Source: Paraburkholderia sp. BCC1885 | Lineage (GTDB): Bacteria; Pseudomonadota; Gammaproteobacteria; Burkholderiales; Burkholderiaceae | Assembly: GCF_900996235.1 (NCBI RefSeq) | Contig: NZ_CAAJGM010000263.1 | Coordinates: forward strand, 124,001-188,000 | DNA: 64,000 nt | Direction: 5' to 3' | Shown here: one piece after another, positions 17,443-26,862 of the stretch | Position numbering within the stretch: position 1 is the first letter of the stretch | Layout of the letters: the number at the start of each line of letters is the position of its first letter | Translations under genes and position numbers: made by a program | Notes under the pieces: model-generated | What the model was told of the DNA's origin: nothing | Seen by the model: the letters and a program-made list of their open reading frames with translations, nothing else | The model's database searches: none

Positions 17443-17520
17443 TCCACGGCATAGAGATGAAAAAGCCCATCTGATATGCAAAAAAACACAAGTGCCGACA
17501 GGCATGGAATCGGAGACCGG

Positions 17521-18450
17521 ATGCAAAACGTGAACTGGGACGATCTGCGCTATTTTCTCGAAGTGGCGCGGACCCAACGGGCAAGTGGCGCCGCGAAACG
17601 TCTGGGGGTCGATCACACCACCGTGGCGCGCCGCATCAGAGAACTGGAGGCCGCGCTCGGCACCGTGCTGTTCGACAAGTCGCGCGCGGACGGCTTCGTG
17701 CTGACTTCCGACGGCCAGCGTCTGCTCGCTTATGCCGACACCGTCGAAACCACCGTGCAATCCGCCGCGGAACAATTCACCGGCGGAGCCCATTCGCTTT
17801 CGGGACATGTGCGGGTCGGTTCGACCGAAGGTTTCGGGTGTTTCTTTCTCTCGCCACAACTCGCGCGTTTCGCGGGCAAGCATCGCGACATCTCAATCGA
17901 CCTGTTGCCGGTGCCGCATTTCGTGAGTCTTTCCAAACGCGAAGCGGACCTGGCCATCATGCTCGAGCGGCCCGAACGCGGCCAGTATGTCTACACGAAG
18001 CTCTGCGACTACCGGCTCAAGCTCTATGGCACTCGCGAGTATCTTGATCGCCACGCGCCGATCAAAACCGTCGCCGACTTACGCGACCATGCCTTCATTA
18101 GCTACGTTGCCGATCTCGCCTTCAGCCGCGAACTGCTCTATCTCGATCGCACGATCCCTAACGCCACCGCCAATCTATGCAGCACCAGCGTGATTGCGCA
18201 ATATCACGCCGCGCTGCAAGGCAATGCACTTGCCATCCTGCCTTGCTTCATGGGCGAGCCCAATCCTTTGCTCGAATCCGTATTGCCGGATGAAGTGGTC
18301 GTCACGCGGCACTTCTGGATCTGCTGCCGCGAAGACCTGCGCAAGCTGCGCCGCGTCACCTCGTTGTGGGATTATCTGCGCGCCGCCGCCGACGAGAACC
18401 GCGAACTGTTGATGGGTGAATCGGCGCAGATGCGTTATGTCGAAGCGTGA
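17521..18450 (+). CDS. LysR-family transcriptional regulator, probable mms operon regulator
   Basis: A 309-residue LysR-type regulator. The DNA-binding helix is at residues 18-45 (ASGAAKRLGVDHTTVARRIR) and the effector domain at about 90-290. ATG at 17521 follows GGAGACCGG and gives MQNVNWDDLRYFLEVA, the standard LysR opening; the upstream 15-codon extension is not conserved-looking. It is divergent from the transporter-mmsA-mmsB unit, and LysR proteins commonly control the divergent operon, so control of that pathway is likely but unproven. Confidence 0.87.
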   Translation: MQNVNWDDLRYFLEVARTQRASGAAKRLGVDHTTVARRIRELEAALGTVLFDKSRADGFVLTSDGQRLLAYADTVETTVQSAAEQFTGGAHSLSGHVRVGSTEGFGCFFLSPQLARFAGKHRDISIDLLPVPHFVSLSKREADLAIMLERPERGQYVYTKLCDYRLKLYGTREYLDRHAPIKTVADLRDHAFISYVADLAFSRELLYLDRTIPNATANLCSTSVIAQYHAALQGNALAILPCFMGEPNPLLESVLPDEVVVTRHFWICCREDLRKLRRVTSLWDYLRAAADENRELLMGESAQMRYVEA

Positions 18451-18607
18451 ACGAAAAAATGCCAGGCGTGTGAAGAGTTCTCGTCCGCGGCCATCGGCTG
18501 GATTCTGCACGTCGCCAATGCGGGCGGCCCCGCGCACAGATCGCGGCGGTGCTGATTTGCCCTCGCCCCCGCCCTCGCCTGCTCCTGCGCGCATGCGTTG
18601 CTGCACG

Positions 18608-19861
18608 TTAGCCATATTCCGCGACGAGCGCGCCCCATAGCGCGAAAACTTCGAGCATGTCGGGATCGTGGTCGCTGGTCCAGGCCGCCGTTTGCACCAG
18701 CACGAGCTTCGAGCGCGGATCGACGATGATGCGCTGGCCGTCCATGCCCATCAACGCGAACATGCGGTGCTCGCCCGGCAGTATCCACACCTGATAGCCA
18801 TAGCCGAACACCGGCGTCGCCCGCCCAGGCGCGAGAAAGCTGCCCGGCGAAGAGACCGTGGTGGCCTGCACAATCCAGTCGCGCGGCACGATCTGCTTGC
18901 CATTCCATTCGCCGTCATGCGCCAGCATCAGGCCGAGCCGGGCCCAGTCGCGCAAGGTGGCGCTCACGCAGCAAAAGGTAATGTCCTGGCCAGTCGGGTC
19001 GTGCACCCATGAGGCATCCGACTCCATGCCCATCTTCTTCCAGATGCGCTCGCTGGCATATTGCGCCACCGGCATATGGGCGGCATGGCTCAGCACGAGG
19101 CCCAGCACTTCCGTTTCGATGCTGGCGTAGCTGAAATGCGTGCCGGGCGGCCGCACGCGCGTGTTGAAACGCTTAACGCCTTCGATCGCGCCCACGCTGT
19201 TCGGCGCGAACAGATCGGCGCCCAGTTTGTCGCGGTCGTCGCCGGGGTTACTGTCCTCGTGGAATTGGACGCCGGAGGACATATGCAGCAGGTCGCGGAT
19301 CGACGTTTCGCCGTAAGCCGTGCCGGCCAGTTCGGGTACGTAGACGTCGGCGAGATCGTCGATCGAATGAATGGTCCCTTCCGATATGGCAATCCCAATC
19401 AGCATACCCACCAGCGTTTTCGCCATGGATTGCGACATGAAGCGGTCGCTGTCCTTGCGGGCGTACTGGTAGTGCTCATAGAGAATCGTGTCGTCGCGCG
19501 CGATCAATAATGCGGTGACTGGATTGCGGTCGAGGTAACTGTCGATGCTGCGTATCCGCCCGTCATAGGGGTAATCGAGCGTTAGTTCGCCAGCCGAGCT
19601 TTTGAGTATCGACGGCGTGCCGGCTTTCGCAATCGTATGAGCCGGATAAATCTGGTCGAAATGGGTGTAATAGCCGACGAACTGCTTTTGCGTTTTGCCG
19701 TGCGCCCGTTCGGGCAGCGGATAGTGTTCCGCGGCGCCATAGGCATCCGCGGCGTATCCGGTGTCGGAGAAGACCGGGTCCGACTGCGCCACTACGCACG
19801 ATAAAGCTAACGCACCCCCTGCCACCCACCTTACAGCGACCGCCTTGACGCTATGCAGCAT
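18608..19861 (-). CDS. serine hydrolase, beta-lactamase/esterase (class C-like) family
   Basis: A 417-residue exported protein: signal peptide at about 1-27 (MLHSVKAVAVRWVAGGALAL) and a penicillin-binding-like hydrolase domain from about 80. The SxxK motif with nucleophile serine is in FMSQSMAKTLVG and the tyrosine motif is probably FSYASIE. The family includes esterases, D-aminopeptidases and 6-aminohexanoate-dimer hydrolases, so true beta-lactamase activity should not be assumed. ATG at 19859-19861 has GGAGG ten bases upstream; the longer open frame begins upstream of the signal peptide. It stands alone on the minus strand. Confidence 0.85.
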   Translation of the reverse strand: MLHSVKAVAVRWVAGGALALSCVVAQSDPVFSDTGYAADAYGAAEHYPLPERAHGKTQKQFVGYYTHFDQIYPAHTIAKAGTPSILKSSAGELTLDYPYDGRIRSIDSYLDRNPVTALLIARDDTILYEHYQYARKDSDRFMSQSMAKTLVGMLIGIAISEGTIHSIDDLADVYVPELAGTAYGETSIRDLLHMSSGVQFHEDSNPGDDRDKLGADLFAPNSVGAIEGVKRFNTRVRPPGTHFSYASIETEVLGLVLSHAAHMPVAQYASERIWKKMGMESDASWVHDPTGQDITFCCVSATLRDWARLGLMLAHDGEWNGKQIVPRDWIVQATTVSSPGSFLAPGRATPVFGYGYQVWILPGEHRMFALMGMDGQRIIVDPRSKLVLVQTAAWTSDHDPDMLEVFALWGALVAEYG

Positions 19862-20038
19862 GGTTGAACGCCTCCGTTCGCCGGGATTGAAATTGTCCGT
19901 TGCCGGTTTTGATGAACCACGCGGATTGTATTCGTTGCAGGGAGCGCGCGGGCATTCCAGAGGCAACCCCACCGAAGGCCCTTCAGCTTTTTCCAGAAGG
20001 GCCGTTAATGCATCTGCCTACCCTTCACGTCCCCGCTC

Positions 20039-20503
20039 ATGGCCAAGACTATTCCGTTTTCCGGCAACACCCAGGCCGCCCGCGCACGGGCAGCAAAGGC
20101 TATGTTGCTGCCGCTTCCGCGAGCGACCGCGGAAGAACTCGCGCTCCAGGTCCACATCGCGCTCGACAGCCTGCGACGGGGGCAAGGAAGCGTCAACGCC
20201 GCCCAGACCGTGACGCAGGCGATGCTGCTGGTGGCCTTCATTGTCGAAGCAGGTTACGGCATGCTGACGCCGGAGGCGCTGCGCAGCGCGGACGCTGCGA
20301 GCGCCGCCTGCTTCGAACGGGGCCGTACTTCGGGCGAATGGGTGCTCGATCGCGCGGCCTACGAAATTTTCGCCGCGATTGCGACGGTGTACGACCATCA
20401 ATTGCAGAAAGCGCCGCTGTGGGCGATCACCGAAGCCAGCGACCGGCTCGACCGCTTTAGCGCCGGCGAGCCCTATCAGGCGGTTAATCGTAAGCGGGCG
20501 TAA
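20039..20503 (+). CDS. conserved hypothetical protein, helical
   Basis: A 154-residue protein beginning MAKTIPFSGNTQAARARAA. It is Ala-rich and mostly helical, without signal peptide or membrane segment. The middle (LALQVHIALDSLRRG, TVTQAMLLVAFIVEAG) looks like a four-helix arrangement. I recognise the type as a small protein frequent in Burkholderia genomes, sometimes mislabelled Fis family, but no function can be assigned. There is no clear ribosome site before ATG 20039. Codon use looks like real coding sequence. Confidence 0.65.
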   Translation: MAKTIPFSGNTQAARARAAKAMLLPLPRATAEELALQVHIALDSLRRGQGSVNAAQTVTQAMLLVAFIVEAGYGMLTPEALRSADAASAACFERGRTSGEWVLDRAAYEIFAAIATVYDHQLQKAPLWAITEASDRLDRFSAGEPYQAVNRKRA

Positions 20504-20608
20504 GGCGGCTTGAGCCTGGCATGGTCCAGTCCGGTCCGGTATGTCGGCAAGCAACGCGTTTTATGTGTCACGCTGACGTCATATAGACGGCCCGCGAGAC
20601 GGCCCGCG

Positions 20609-22225
20609 CTAAGCAATGCCCAATGCTTCCAGAATCGGCAAATGCAGTTGGGCAAAGCGGTTGGCTTTTGCAGTCAGCTCGGCGAGCGTGTTCGTGGTTG
20701 ACGCCGCAGCCTTCATTTCACGAGTCGCCTGCGAGTTTGCGCCTGATTCCGCGCTTAATATGGCTTCCGCAAACTCAGCCCATTGCGCCGGCTCGTGAAT
20801 TCCATTGCGTCTCGCCAGCAGAAAAAGTTGCGGCAGGCGCGGCGCAAAGACACCCGAACCGGAAACAGGGCTCACCAGAAACTGCACGTCGTCACGCTGA
20901 CGAGCCTGCTCACAGATCGCCGCATTCAGTTTTTCCGCCGTGGGTCGTGCCGCGCTGATTTGCACATCGTCCTGAGCATTCAGCAACACGCCCATGCCGA
21001 TTAGCAGCATGACCGCCTCGACGATCTGCTTCAACGTGATGCCTCTAGCTAGAACGCCACGCTCGATATCCGACAAAGCCACCGGACGATAATTCGCCAA
21101 AGCATCGAGAATCGGGCCGTAAAGCGCTTCCGGCAACGTCGTCTCGCCTAGCGCGCCACGCACCTTCAGCGAGACCAGGGTTCGAGGCAGCGCGAGAATC
21201 ACCCGATGCGCACGCAGCGCGTTGTCACGCTCGTCGCCGGACAGCATGCGTGGTTCCTTGACCCAGTAATCGCGTCTTAGCGAGCGGTTCACGCAAAAAT
21301 CACGCGTCGCTTCGCGCAGTCCGGTATCCGCGATGCCATTTAGCAGGGCAGATTGCGCGGGCGTGAGATTGATCGCATCGACGTGATCGCGATAGTCGGC
21401 CGATCCGCCATACGTCAACCCAGCGGCCTGCAGCGACGCGGCGACCTGCAAGAACGACAACGGATGCCAGTCGCGATTGAAGTATTCATGCGCGAGATAC
21501 CTCGCACTCTCGCCGGATAGCGCATCGACACGTTCGGCCAGCAGCGGATTGACGACGGCATAACCTGGTTGCGTCGCAAACACGGCCTGGGCGAAATCGA
21601 CGGCGGCTTTGATGCGCCCTTCCATTTGCGCTTCAGCTTGCACTTCGTCGCGCGGCGCGGCTGACTCACCGATCTGGAAATGCTGACGCATCAATTCGCG
21701 CACGGGCAGCATCGGCGTCCAGCCGGGCTGCGTGTTGTAGCCCAGATAAACCACGCCGCCGGGCTTCAGCTTGCGCTGAATAAACGCGGCAAGCAGCGCG
21801 CGATTTTCGTCGGAGACCCAACTCCACACGCCATGCATACCGATGAAATCGAAATCGGGCAAATCATCGCGGCAGCAGAAGTCGGAAAATCGTTCAGCGG
21901 AGAGTTGTGCCTGCGATCCGGCGCTGTCCGCGAATTGCCGGGCGAAATTTGCGTGAGGCGGATGAAAGTCGGTGCCGTACCAGCGCGCATTCGACCCGGC
22001 CGCGTGGATGTTAACGCTTACGCCGTGGCCGAAACCGAGTTCGCATGCCGTGCCAACCGATGGCGCCGCCAGCCCGGCATGCAGTAGCGCGAGCCGCAGG
22101 CGCACGGGATTCAGTTCGTCGCAATAGCCGAACGTGTAGACGATTTCGTCGACGTAGCCCGTGTCGTGCACAGTCTTTTGCTCACTTTTCTGCGCAGACG
22201 CCCCTTCACTTTCCCGGTTGCTCAC
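20609..22225 (-). CDS. SAM-dependent methyltransferase with methyltransferase regulatory domain
   Basis: A large cytosolic protein, 538 residues from the start chosen. A class I methyltransferase domain comes first (VDEIVYTFGYCDELNPVRL, ACELGFGHGVSVNIHAAGS as the SAM-binding motif I, LKPGGVVYLGYNTQPGW), then the methyltransferase regulatory domain (about 220-310) and a helical C-terminus. The substrate is unknown. The start is uncertain: GTG at 22223-22225 is used; the open frame extends to another GTG at 22327 without a ribosome site, and a GTG just before HDTGYVDE is also possible. It is convergent with the gene at 20039. Confidence 0.8.
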   Translation of the reverse strand: MSNRESEGASAQKSEQKTVHDTGYVDEIVYTFGYCDELNPVRLRLALLHAGLAAPSVGTACELGFGHGVSVNIHAAGSNARWYGTDFHPPHANFARQFADSAGSQAQLSAERFSDFCCRDDLPDFDFIGMHGVWSWVSDENRALLAAFIQRKLKPGGVVYLGYNTQPGWTPMLPVRELMRQHFQIGESAAPRDEVQAEAQMEGRIKAAVDFAQAVFATQPGYAVVNPLLAERVDALSGESARYLAHEYFNRDWHPLSFLQVAASLQAAGLTYGGSADYRDHVDAINLTPAQSALLNGIADTGLREATRDFCVNRSLRRDYWVKEPRMLSGDERDNALRAHRVILALPRTLVSLKVRGALGETTLPEALYGPILDALANYRPVALSDIERGVLARGITLKQIVEAVMLLIGMGVLLNAQDDVQISAARPTAEKLNAAICEQARQRDDVQFLVSPVSGSGVFAPRLPQLFLLARRNGIHEPAQWAEFAEAILSAESGANSQATREMKAAASTTNTLAELTAKANRFAQLHLPILEALGIA

Positions 22226-22384
22226 GGCTTCACTCTCATTTGTTGCGCGGATGCCCGCTTGTGCGACGCTGCGCAGATTGCCGCAACCGTTGTCCGGCGC
22301 GGTGGCCCGACACAATAGCTGGGCCACGCAGCGAATGCAAAAAGTATCTTGCCCCGCATCTCAGCCGGCATCTCAGTCGGTACA

Positions 22385-22858
22385 TCACCCCTCGGCCTCG
22401 ATGGTCGGCTCGCAGACAATCGGAAAATTGACCGAGTTCGCGACGTAACACTTTTCATGGGCCGCATGATGCAGCCGCGCGGCCAGTTCGAGGTCGTCCC
22501 CGGCGCGGATCGTCACGTGAGGACGCAGCACGATTTGCGTGAACTTGCCCTGCTGCGGGCTATCGAGCATCGTCCCTTCGGCCTCGTCGCGGTAGCCCAG
22601 CACTGCGATGCCGGCGTCGGCGCATAGATGCAGATACCACAGCTTGTGACACGCGGAGGCGGAGGCGACCAGCAGGTCTTCGGGATTCCAGCGCGCCGCG
22701 TCGCCGAGAAATGCGGCGTCCGACGACCCCGGAATGTCGGGCTTGTTAGCAGAGCGAATCGTGTGGTCGCGTCCATAGTCGCGATAGCTCGAGGTGCCGG
22801 TGCCGCGATTGCCCGTCCATAACACCGAGACCCGGTATTTATGCTCGCCGTAGGCCAT
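22385..22858 (-). CDS. OsmC-family peroxide reductase
   Basis: A 157-residue OsmC/Ohr-type protein that probably reduces organic hydroperoxides through two cysteines. The resolving pair is visible in SASACHKLWYLHLC and HEKCYVANSVNFPI. ATG at 22856-22858 follows GAAGGAG, which selects this start over one eight codons upstream. It lies 16 bp downstream of an AraC-type regulator on the same strand, so the two may be co-transcribed. Confidence 0.88.
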   Translation of the reverse strand: MAYGEHKYRVSVLWTGNRGTGTSSYRDYGRDHTIRSANKPDIPGSSDAAFLGDAARWNPEDLLVASASACHKLWYLHLCADAGIAVLGYRDEAEGTMLDSPQQGKFTQIVLRPHVTIRAGDDLELAARLHHAAHEKCYVANSVNFPIVCEPTIEAEG

Positions 22859-22874
22859 GCCATTCTCCTTCAGG

Positions 22875-23684
22875 TTAACCACGATGCGGTGCGGTGGCCG
22901 CCGCCCATTTCGCGGGCGTCATGCCATAAGCCCGTTTGAACTGGCGCGACATATGGCTTTGGTCGGCGAAGCCGGCGTCGAGCGCGGACTCGATCAGGCT
23001 CGCGCCATTCGCGACCGAGCGGCGCAGCCGGTCCAGTTGCCGATGCATCCGAAAGCGGCTCGGACTAGTTCCAAACGCAGCGCGAAACTGCCGTGCGAGA
23101 GACCAGCGATCGAGACCGGCCAGCCGTTCGAGTTCGTCCATCGAATGACGCACGGCCGGCGCGCTGATGAGCAGGTCACGCACCTGCGTCAGACGGTCGA
23201 GTGCCAACGGCGCCGACTTCTTCCGTGGCGCGGACGAAGCATTGATCAGCAGATTGGCGATAGCGGCCACGAGGTCGACGCGCGCGAGATCGTCGATTGT
23301 CTCATCGATGTCCCACACGTCCAGCACGCCCCACGCGGCAAGCCGGTCCGCCTGCACGACCGGATTGGCCACGAACGGCAGCGGCTTGCCGCGTAGTGCC
23401 TCCTGAACGAGCGCAGGGTCGACGTACACCATCCGGTAGCTAAAGCCTTCGTCGGTGCCGGCGCTGCCGTCGTGCGTTTCGTCGGGATGGAGGATGTGGC
23501 ATTGGCCGGGCAGGCAGTGCCAGCGTTGTCCGCGAAAATTGAAGCTCTGCACGCCGGACTGCGTCACGCCGATTGCATACGTATCGTGACGATGCGGCGC
23601 AAATGGCCGGCCGTGGAAGCTCGCTTCCATGCGCTCGATACCTTCAGCGCCGGCGCCATTCCTGATGCGGTCTCCACCAGCCAT
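22875..23684 (-). CDS. AraC-family transcriptional regulator
   Basis: A 269-residue regulator with an N-terminal AraC-type cupin ligand domain (HGRPFAPHRHDTYAIGVT, LHPDETHDG) and a C-terminal double helix-turn-helix (about 165-262; LAGLDRWSLARQFRAAFGTS, and ESALDAGFADQSHMSRQFKR). The effector is unknown. It precedes an OsmC-like gene. It is similar in layout to the damaged AraC gene at 24565-25403, and both adjoin a LysE-type exporter gene, so the two may be paralogues. Confidence 0.88.
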   Translation of the reverse strand: MAGGDRIRNGAGAEGIERMEASFHGRPFAPHRHDTYAIGVTQSGVQSFNFRGQRWHCLPGQCHILHPDETHDGSAGTDEGFSYRMVYVDPALVQEALRGKPLPFVANPVVQADRLAAWGVLDVWDIDETIDDLARVDLVAAIANLLINASSAPRKKSAPLALDRLTQVRDLLISAPAVRHSMDELERLAGLDRWSLARQFRAAFGTSPSRFRMHRQLDRLRRSVANGASLIESALDAGFADQSHMSRQFKRAYGMTPAKWAAATAPHRG

Positions 23685-23910
23685 GCCGTCTCGTCCTGGT
23701 TTTGCGGGTTTGCGGGCGCAATCTGATTTCAGCAGACAACTTCACGGACAATCTTAGCATCGAGGTTTAACGGGCGTGTGAAGCAACACTGATGTCGCCA
23801 GGCTGCATCGTTCAAAAACCCGCCAAGGGTAATTTTCTTCAATACGCATCGCGCTGCTGCGGATACCTTCGGAACTCACCCATCCGGAACGTATCGATCA
23901 AAGGCAAGCG

Positions 23911-24507
23911 ATGAGCATTTTTCTTTCCATGGCAGCATTTGCGCTGGCGGCGTCCATTTCACCGGGACCGGTCAATATCGTCGCGCTCAGCAGTAGCGCC
24001 CAATACGGACTCGCCGTCAGCATGCGGCACGTGACCGGCGCGACCATCGGCTTTACGGTGCTGCTCCTGCTCACAGGCCTCGGCCTGCGCGAAGTCCTCA
24101 ATCAGTGGCCTTGGCTCACGCGCGCGATTCAATGGTCCGGCGTGGCGTTTCTGCTGTACATGGCGTACAAACTGGCCGTCGACGATGGACGCCTGGGCGC
24201 CGATCGGGCTCAAGCGGGCCACGGCCCGTCTGCGATGTCCGGCGCCGCGATGCAATGGCTCAATCCGAAGGCGTGGCTGGCGTCGGTGGCCGGCATGGGA
24301 GCTTATGCGGCGAATGGCGACCGAACTCTGGTCTGGCAATTCACCGCCCTTTACTTCCTGATCTGCTACGGATCGATTGCATGCTGGGCGTTCGCAGGAT
24401 CGTTTCTGCGTCAGCATCTGCGCGATTCCGCCAGAGTGCGGCTGTTCAATCGCGTGATGGCGTTGCTGCTGGTGGCGAGCGCCCTGTATCTGCTATTCGA
24501 AGTGTGA
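23911..24507 (+). CDS. LysE-family amino-acid/metabolite exporter
   Basis: A 198-residue inner-membrane protein with about six predicted segments. ASISPGPVNIVALSSSAQYG near residue 15 is the LysE/RhtB signature and AAMQWLNPKAWL near 115 is the second conserved block. It probably exports an amino acid or similar solute by proton exchange. ATG at 23911 has an AAGG site. It lies between two AraC-family regulator genes on the opposite strand, one intact and divergent, one broken and convergent. Confidence 0.87.
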   Translation: MSIFLSMAAFALAASISPGPVNIVALSSSAQYGLAVSMRHVTGATIGFTVLLLLTGLGLREVLNQWPWLTRAIQWSGVAFLLYMAYKLAVDDGRLGADRAQAGHGPSAMSGAAMQWLNPKAWLASVAGMGAYAANGDRTLVWQFTALYFLICYGSIACWAFAGSFLRQHLRDSARVRLFNRVMALLLVASALYLLFEV

Positions 24508-24564
24508 AGCTTGAAACCTGTGGCTTGCGGCCTGATAAAAAGTCCCGGCCAGCCCACCGTATCT

Positions 24565-25403
24565 TCAGCGGCGATATTGCCCCGGCGTCGCCGCAACAAA
24601 CTTCCTGAAAGCCCGCTGCAAATGAGCCTGATCGGCAAAGCCAGCTTCCGCGGCCACTTCAGCGATCGCGCGTCCTCGCTTGAGTTGCGCGCGGCTATAT
24701 TCGATGCGGCAATTCACCAGGTAAGCATGCGGCGTCATGCCGTACCGATCCTTGAACGCGCGAATTAGATAGGATGCCGATAGATCTGCCGCGGCGCAGA
24801 TCTCCTCCAGACGCAACGCTTGCGCGCAGTTCTCGCGGATGTAGTGCGCGGCGCGCGCGAGCTTGAGGTTGTCGCCGCGCGCCGGAAACGGCGCGGAGCT
24901 TAACGTTCGGCACAGGCCGGAAAAGAAATCGACCGCCGCGCCGTGTTTTTGCAGCATGTCTGCATGTTCGTCGACCAGCGTGGCGTGCAAACGGTTCAGC
25001 CCATCATACAGACCGGCCTGGGTAGTCAGCGTGGTCGAGAACGGACGAAATCCGCCAACTTGCCCAACGCCCAGTTCGCGCTGCAGATTGCTTAGCCATT
25101 CGACATCCACGTACAGCATGCGATATGACCAAGGCTGGTCGTTCTCGGGATTGCAGGCATGCACCACGTCAGGATTGACACCACCACCGAACCGGGTCCG
25201 GCACGCTCCAGAACCTTGCCGTTCACATAGGTACTGCGCCCACCCGTGACCGCACCAATTGAAAACGCTGCATGCGCATGCTTGCCATAGCAGACCTCGC
25301 GGCCGTCGTCGACCGAGCGGGCGTCGATAAACGGCAACGCCTCATCGCGCCAGAAACTCTGGACGGTGGTCTCCTGCATCGATGAATTCGCGCTGGGTTT
25401 CAT
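24565..25403 (-). pseudogene. AraC-family transcriptional regulator interrupted by a frameshift
   Basis: From ATG 25401-25403 the frame encodes the N-terminal AraC ligand domain up to ERAGPGSVVV, then loses similarity. The family-like sequence resumes in another frame as NPDVVHACNPENDQPWSYRM and continues through two intact helix-turn-helix units to stop at 24565. The break is at about 25178-25189 within GTG repeats; restoring one base there would join the halves into one 278-280 residue protein. It could be a true mutation or a base-calling error in the short repeat. Confidence 0.8.
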
Positions 25404-25850
25404 AACCGGCAAGCATAACCGAGATGCGCGCGGAACGCAGGACGCGAGACGCGGCGCGCTTGCTGGAGCCTGGAACAAATCCGCGTGAGCCGGGCCTAAC
25501 AAGTTAACATCAATCGGCCGCGCGGTTATCAGCCGCCGTAGCCCCCGCGTGATATTTCACAACACACCCTGGCGCTTGCATGCAGTTCCTGGCAAGCTAC
25601 GGAAACAGATCGCTGTGCGTGGTTTTTCTCCTGGCGCGGCGCCGGCTAAAGTGGTGTAATCGGCATCGTCAGTCAGTTGCCTGGGAGTGCCACACTATTT
25701 CGCCCGGTTTCAAGGTGTGGGCTCCTGCAAGCTGTCGGGCTGTCACGCTGTCATCAGCGGCACGCGATTTGCGAACCAGACAATATTCAGCCGTTAAACG
25801 GCAACCCTGCAATCAATCGTCTTTCGTGATTTAAAGAGTGGAGGTTCATC
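25404..25850. other. 447-bp non-coding stretch
   Basis: No open frame here looks like real protein. A small palindrome GCCGTTAAACGGC near 25790-25802 is the only notable structure, with the promoter of the small gene at 25851 expected just downstream. Confidence 0.5.
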
Positions 25851-26090
25851 ATGTCGACCCATGCGCACTCACGGGAAGCCAATGCTGCCGAACGATTCGT
25901 TCGGGCAACCAGGCAAGTAGATATTGCCTTTCGCGTGGTCAGAGGCGAGGATGTGCCGCAAAACCGGCACGTCGAGCACTCGCTGGCGGTTCGCCAGCTT
26001 GAACAGGCTTTGGACGAACTCGCTGAGGCTCAGGATTTTTTCGACTCGGCCGTCGGCACCATCGCACCGAAAGCCAAGCGGGCCAATTGA
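25851..26090 (+). CDS. small hypothetical protein
   Basis: A 79-residue charged, helical, soluble protein (MSTHAHSREANAAERFVRAT to GTIAPKAKRAN). ATG at 25851 follows GGAGG, which supports real translation. No domain recognised. It precedes the short H-NS-type gene by 41 bp on the same strand, so the two may be co-transcribed. Confidence 0.65.
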   Translation: MSTHAHSREANAAERFVRATRQVDIAFRVVRGEDVPQNRHVEHSLAVRQLEQALDELAEAQDFFDSAVGTIAPKAKRAN

Positions 26091-26131
26091 GCACGTTGTC
26101 GCCTGTTTTCGTTTTGCGGTTATCAGAAACC

Positions 26132-26395
26132 ATGTCTACGACGATTGAACGACTTGAGGGAGAAGCGCGCGAACGTCTGATCTGCTGGATTCGCCATCGC
26201 ATGGACGAGTTTGGCATCACGCTCGCGGCGCTCGCGCAGTCTCTCGATTCCGATTTCAAGGAACAGCAGGCCGTCGCCTACCGGGATGCATGGGGCAACA
26301 CCTGGAACGGCCGTGGCGATCTGCCGGAATGGCTCCAGCGCGCGGTCGCGGCCGGGCAAAGCATCGAACACTTCCGCTGCAGCGAGAGCACCTAG
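26132..26395 (+). CDS. short H-NS histone-family DNA-binding protein
   Basis: An 87-residue nucleoid-type protein. The N-terminal half is helical (oligomerisation) and the C-terminus holds the H-NS DNA-binding core: YRDAWGNTWNGRGDLPEWLQ, comparable to the usual YRDP..G.TWSGRGR.P.WL. The exchange of Ser for Asn and of Arg for Asp in the binding loop is unusual and may weaken minor-groove binding. ATG at 26132 was chosen as the first that fits family length. Other H-NS-type proteins in this organism include the one at 60124-60795. Confidence 0.75.
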   Translation: MSTTIERLEGEARERLICWIRHRMDEFGITLAALAQSLDSDFKEQQAVAYRDAWGNTWNGRGDLPEWLQRAVAAGQSIEHFRCSEST

Positions 26396-26474
26396 GCAAC
26401 TGTCAGCCTCGTGTGTCCCCGTGCGGCGTGCACGGCTAACACAGCACGCACAACGGGCGTGCATTGTTGCGCCG

Positions 26475-26777
26475 TCAAATCTTCTGCTTGATCACCGCCG
26501 CCATCAAACCCGGAAAGCGTGCGTCCAGCTCGGCGCGCCGCAGGGTGTTCTGATGCATCGTGCCTTCGACACGTGTTTGCACCAGACCCGCTTCGCGCAA
26601 AATCCGGAAATGATGCGACACGCTCGACTTGGGCCGGCCGCCGTCCAGCTCGCCGCAGGTGGCCTCTTTGACCCGCGCGAGATGAAGCACGATGCCAAGC
26701 CGCACCGGGTCGCTCAGTGCATGGAAGACCCGCTCAAGGGCAAAGTCCTCAGGGTCGGGGTGGTTATAGGTACGCAT
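26475..26777 (-). CDS. ArsR-family transcriptional regulator
   Basis: A 100-residue winged-helix repressor: ALSDPVRLGIVLHLARVKEA, then the recognition helix SSVSHHFRILREAGLVQTRV. No CxCx metal-binding pair is present, so it is probably not an arsenic or cadmium sensor. ATG at 26775-26777 gives MRTYNHPDPED; the upstream extension lies in the operator region. It is divergent from an Old Yellow Enzyme gene, with a triple TTCGATA operator between them, and most likely represses that gene. Confidence 0.87.
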   Translation of the reverse strand: MRTYNHPDPEDFALERVFHALSDPVRLGIVLHLARVKEATCGELDGGRPKSSVSHHFRILREAGLVQTRVEGTMHQNTLRRAELDARFPGLMAAVIKQKI

Positions 26778-26812
26778 CCGGCAAATGATAGCTGTTTCTG
26801 CGATACTCCGTA

Positions 26813-26838
26813 GTTCGATATTTATCGAATTATCGAAC
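26813..26838. promoter_or_regulatory. ArsR-type operator between the regulator and the Old Yellow Enzyme gene
   Basis: GTTCGATA at 26813-26820 pairs perfectly with TATCGAAC at 26831-26838, and an inner TTCGATA/TATCGAA pair occupies 26814-26829. The three half sites cover the divergent promoter 36 bp from the ArsR start and 25 bp from the enzyme start. Confidence 0.65.
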
Positions 26839-26862
26839 GAGATTTTCAAGGGAGCATTGCCG

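Noticed and set aside
25580..25834. 84-codon open frame upstream of the small gene at 25851
   Set aside because: Cys/Trp/Arg-rich composition is unlike real proteins and there is no ribosome site.
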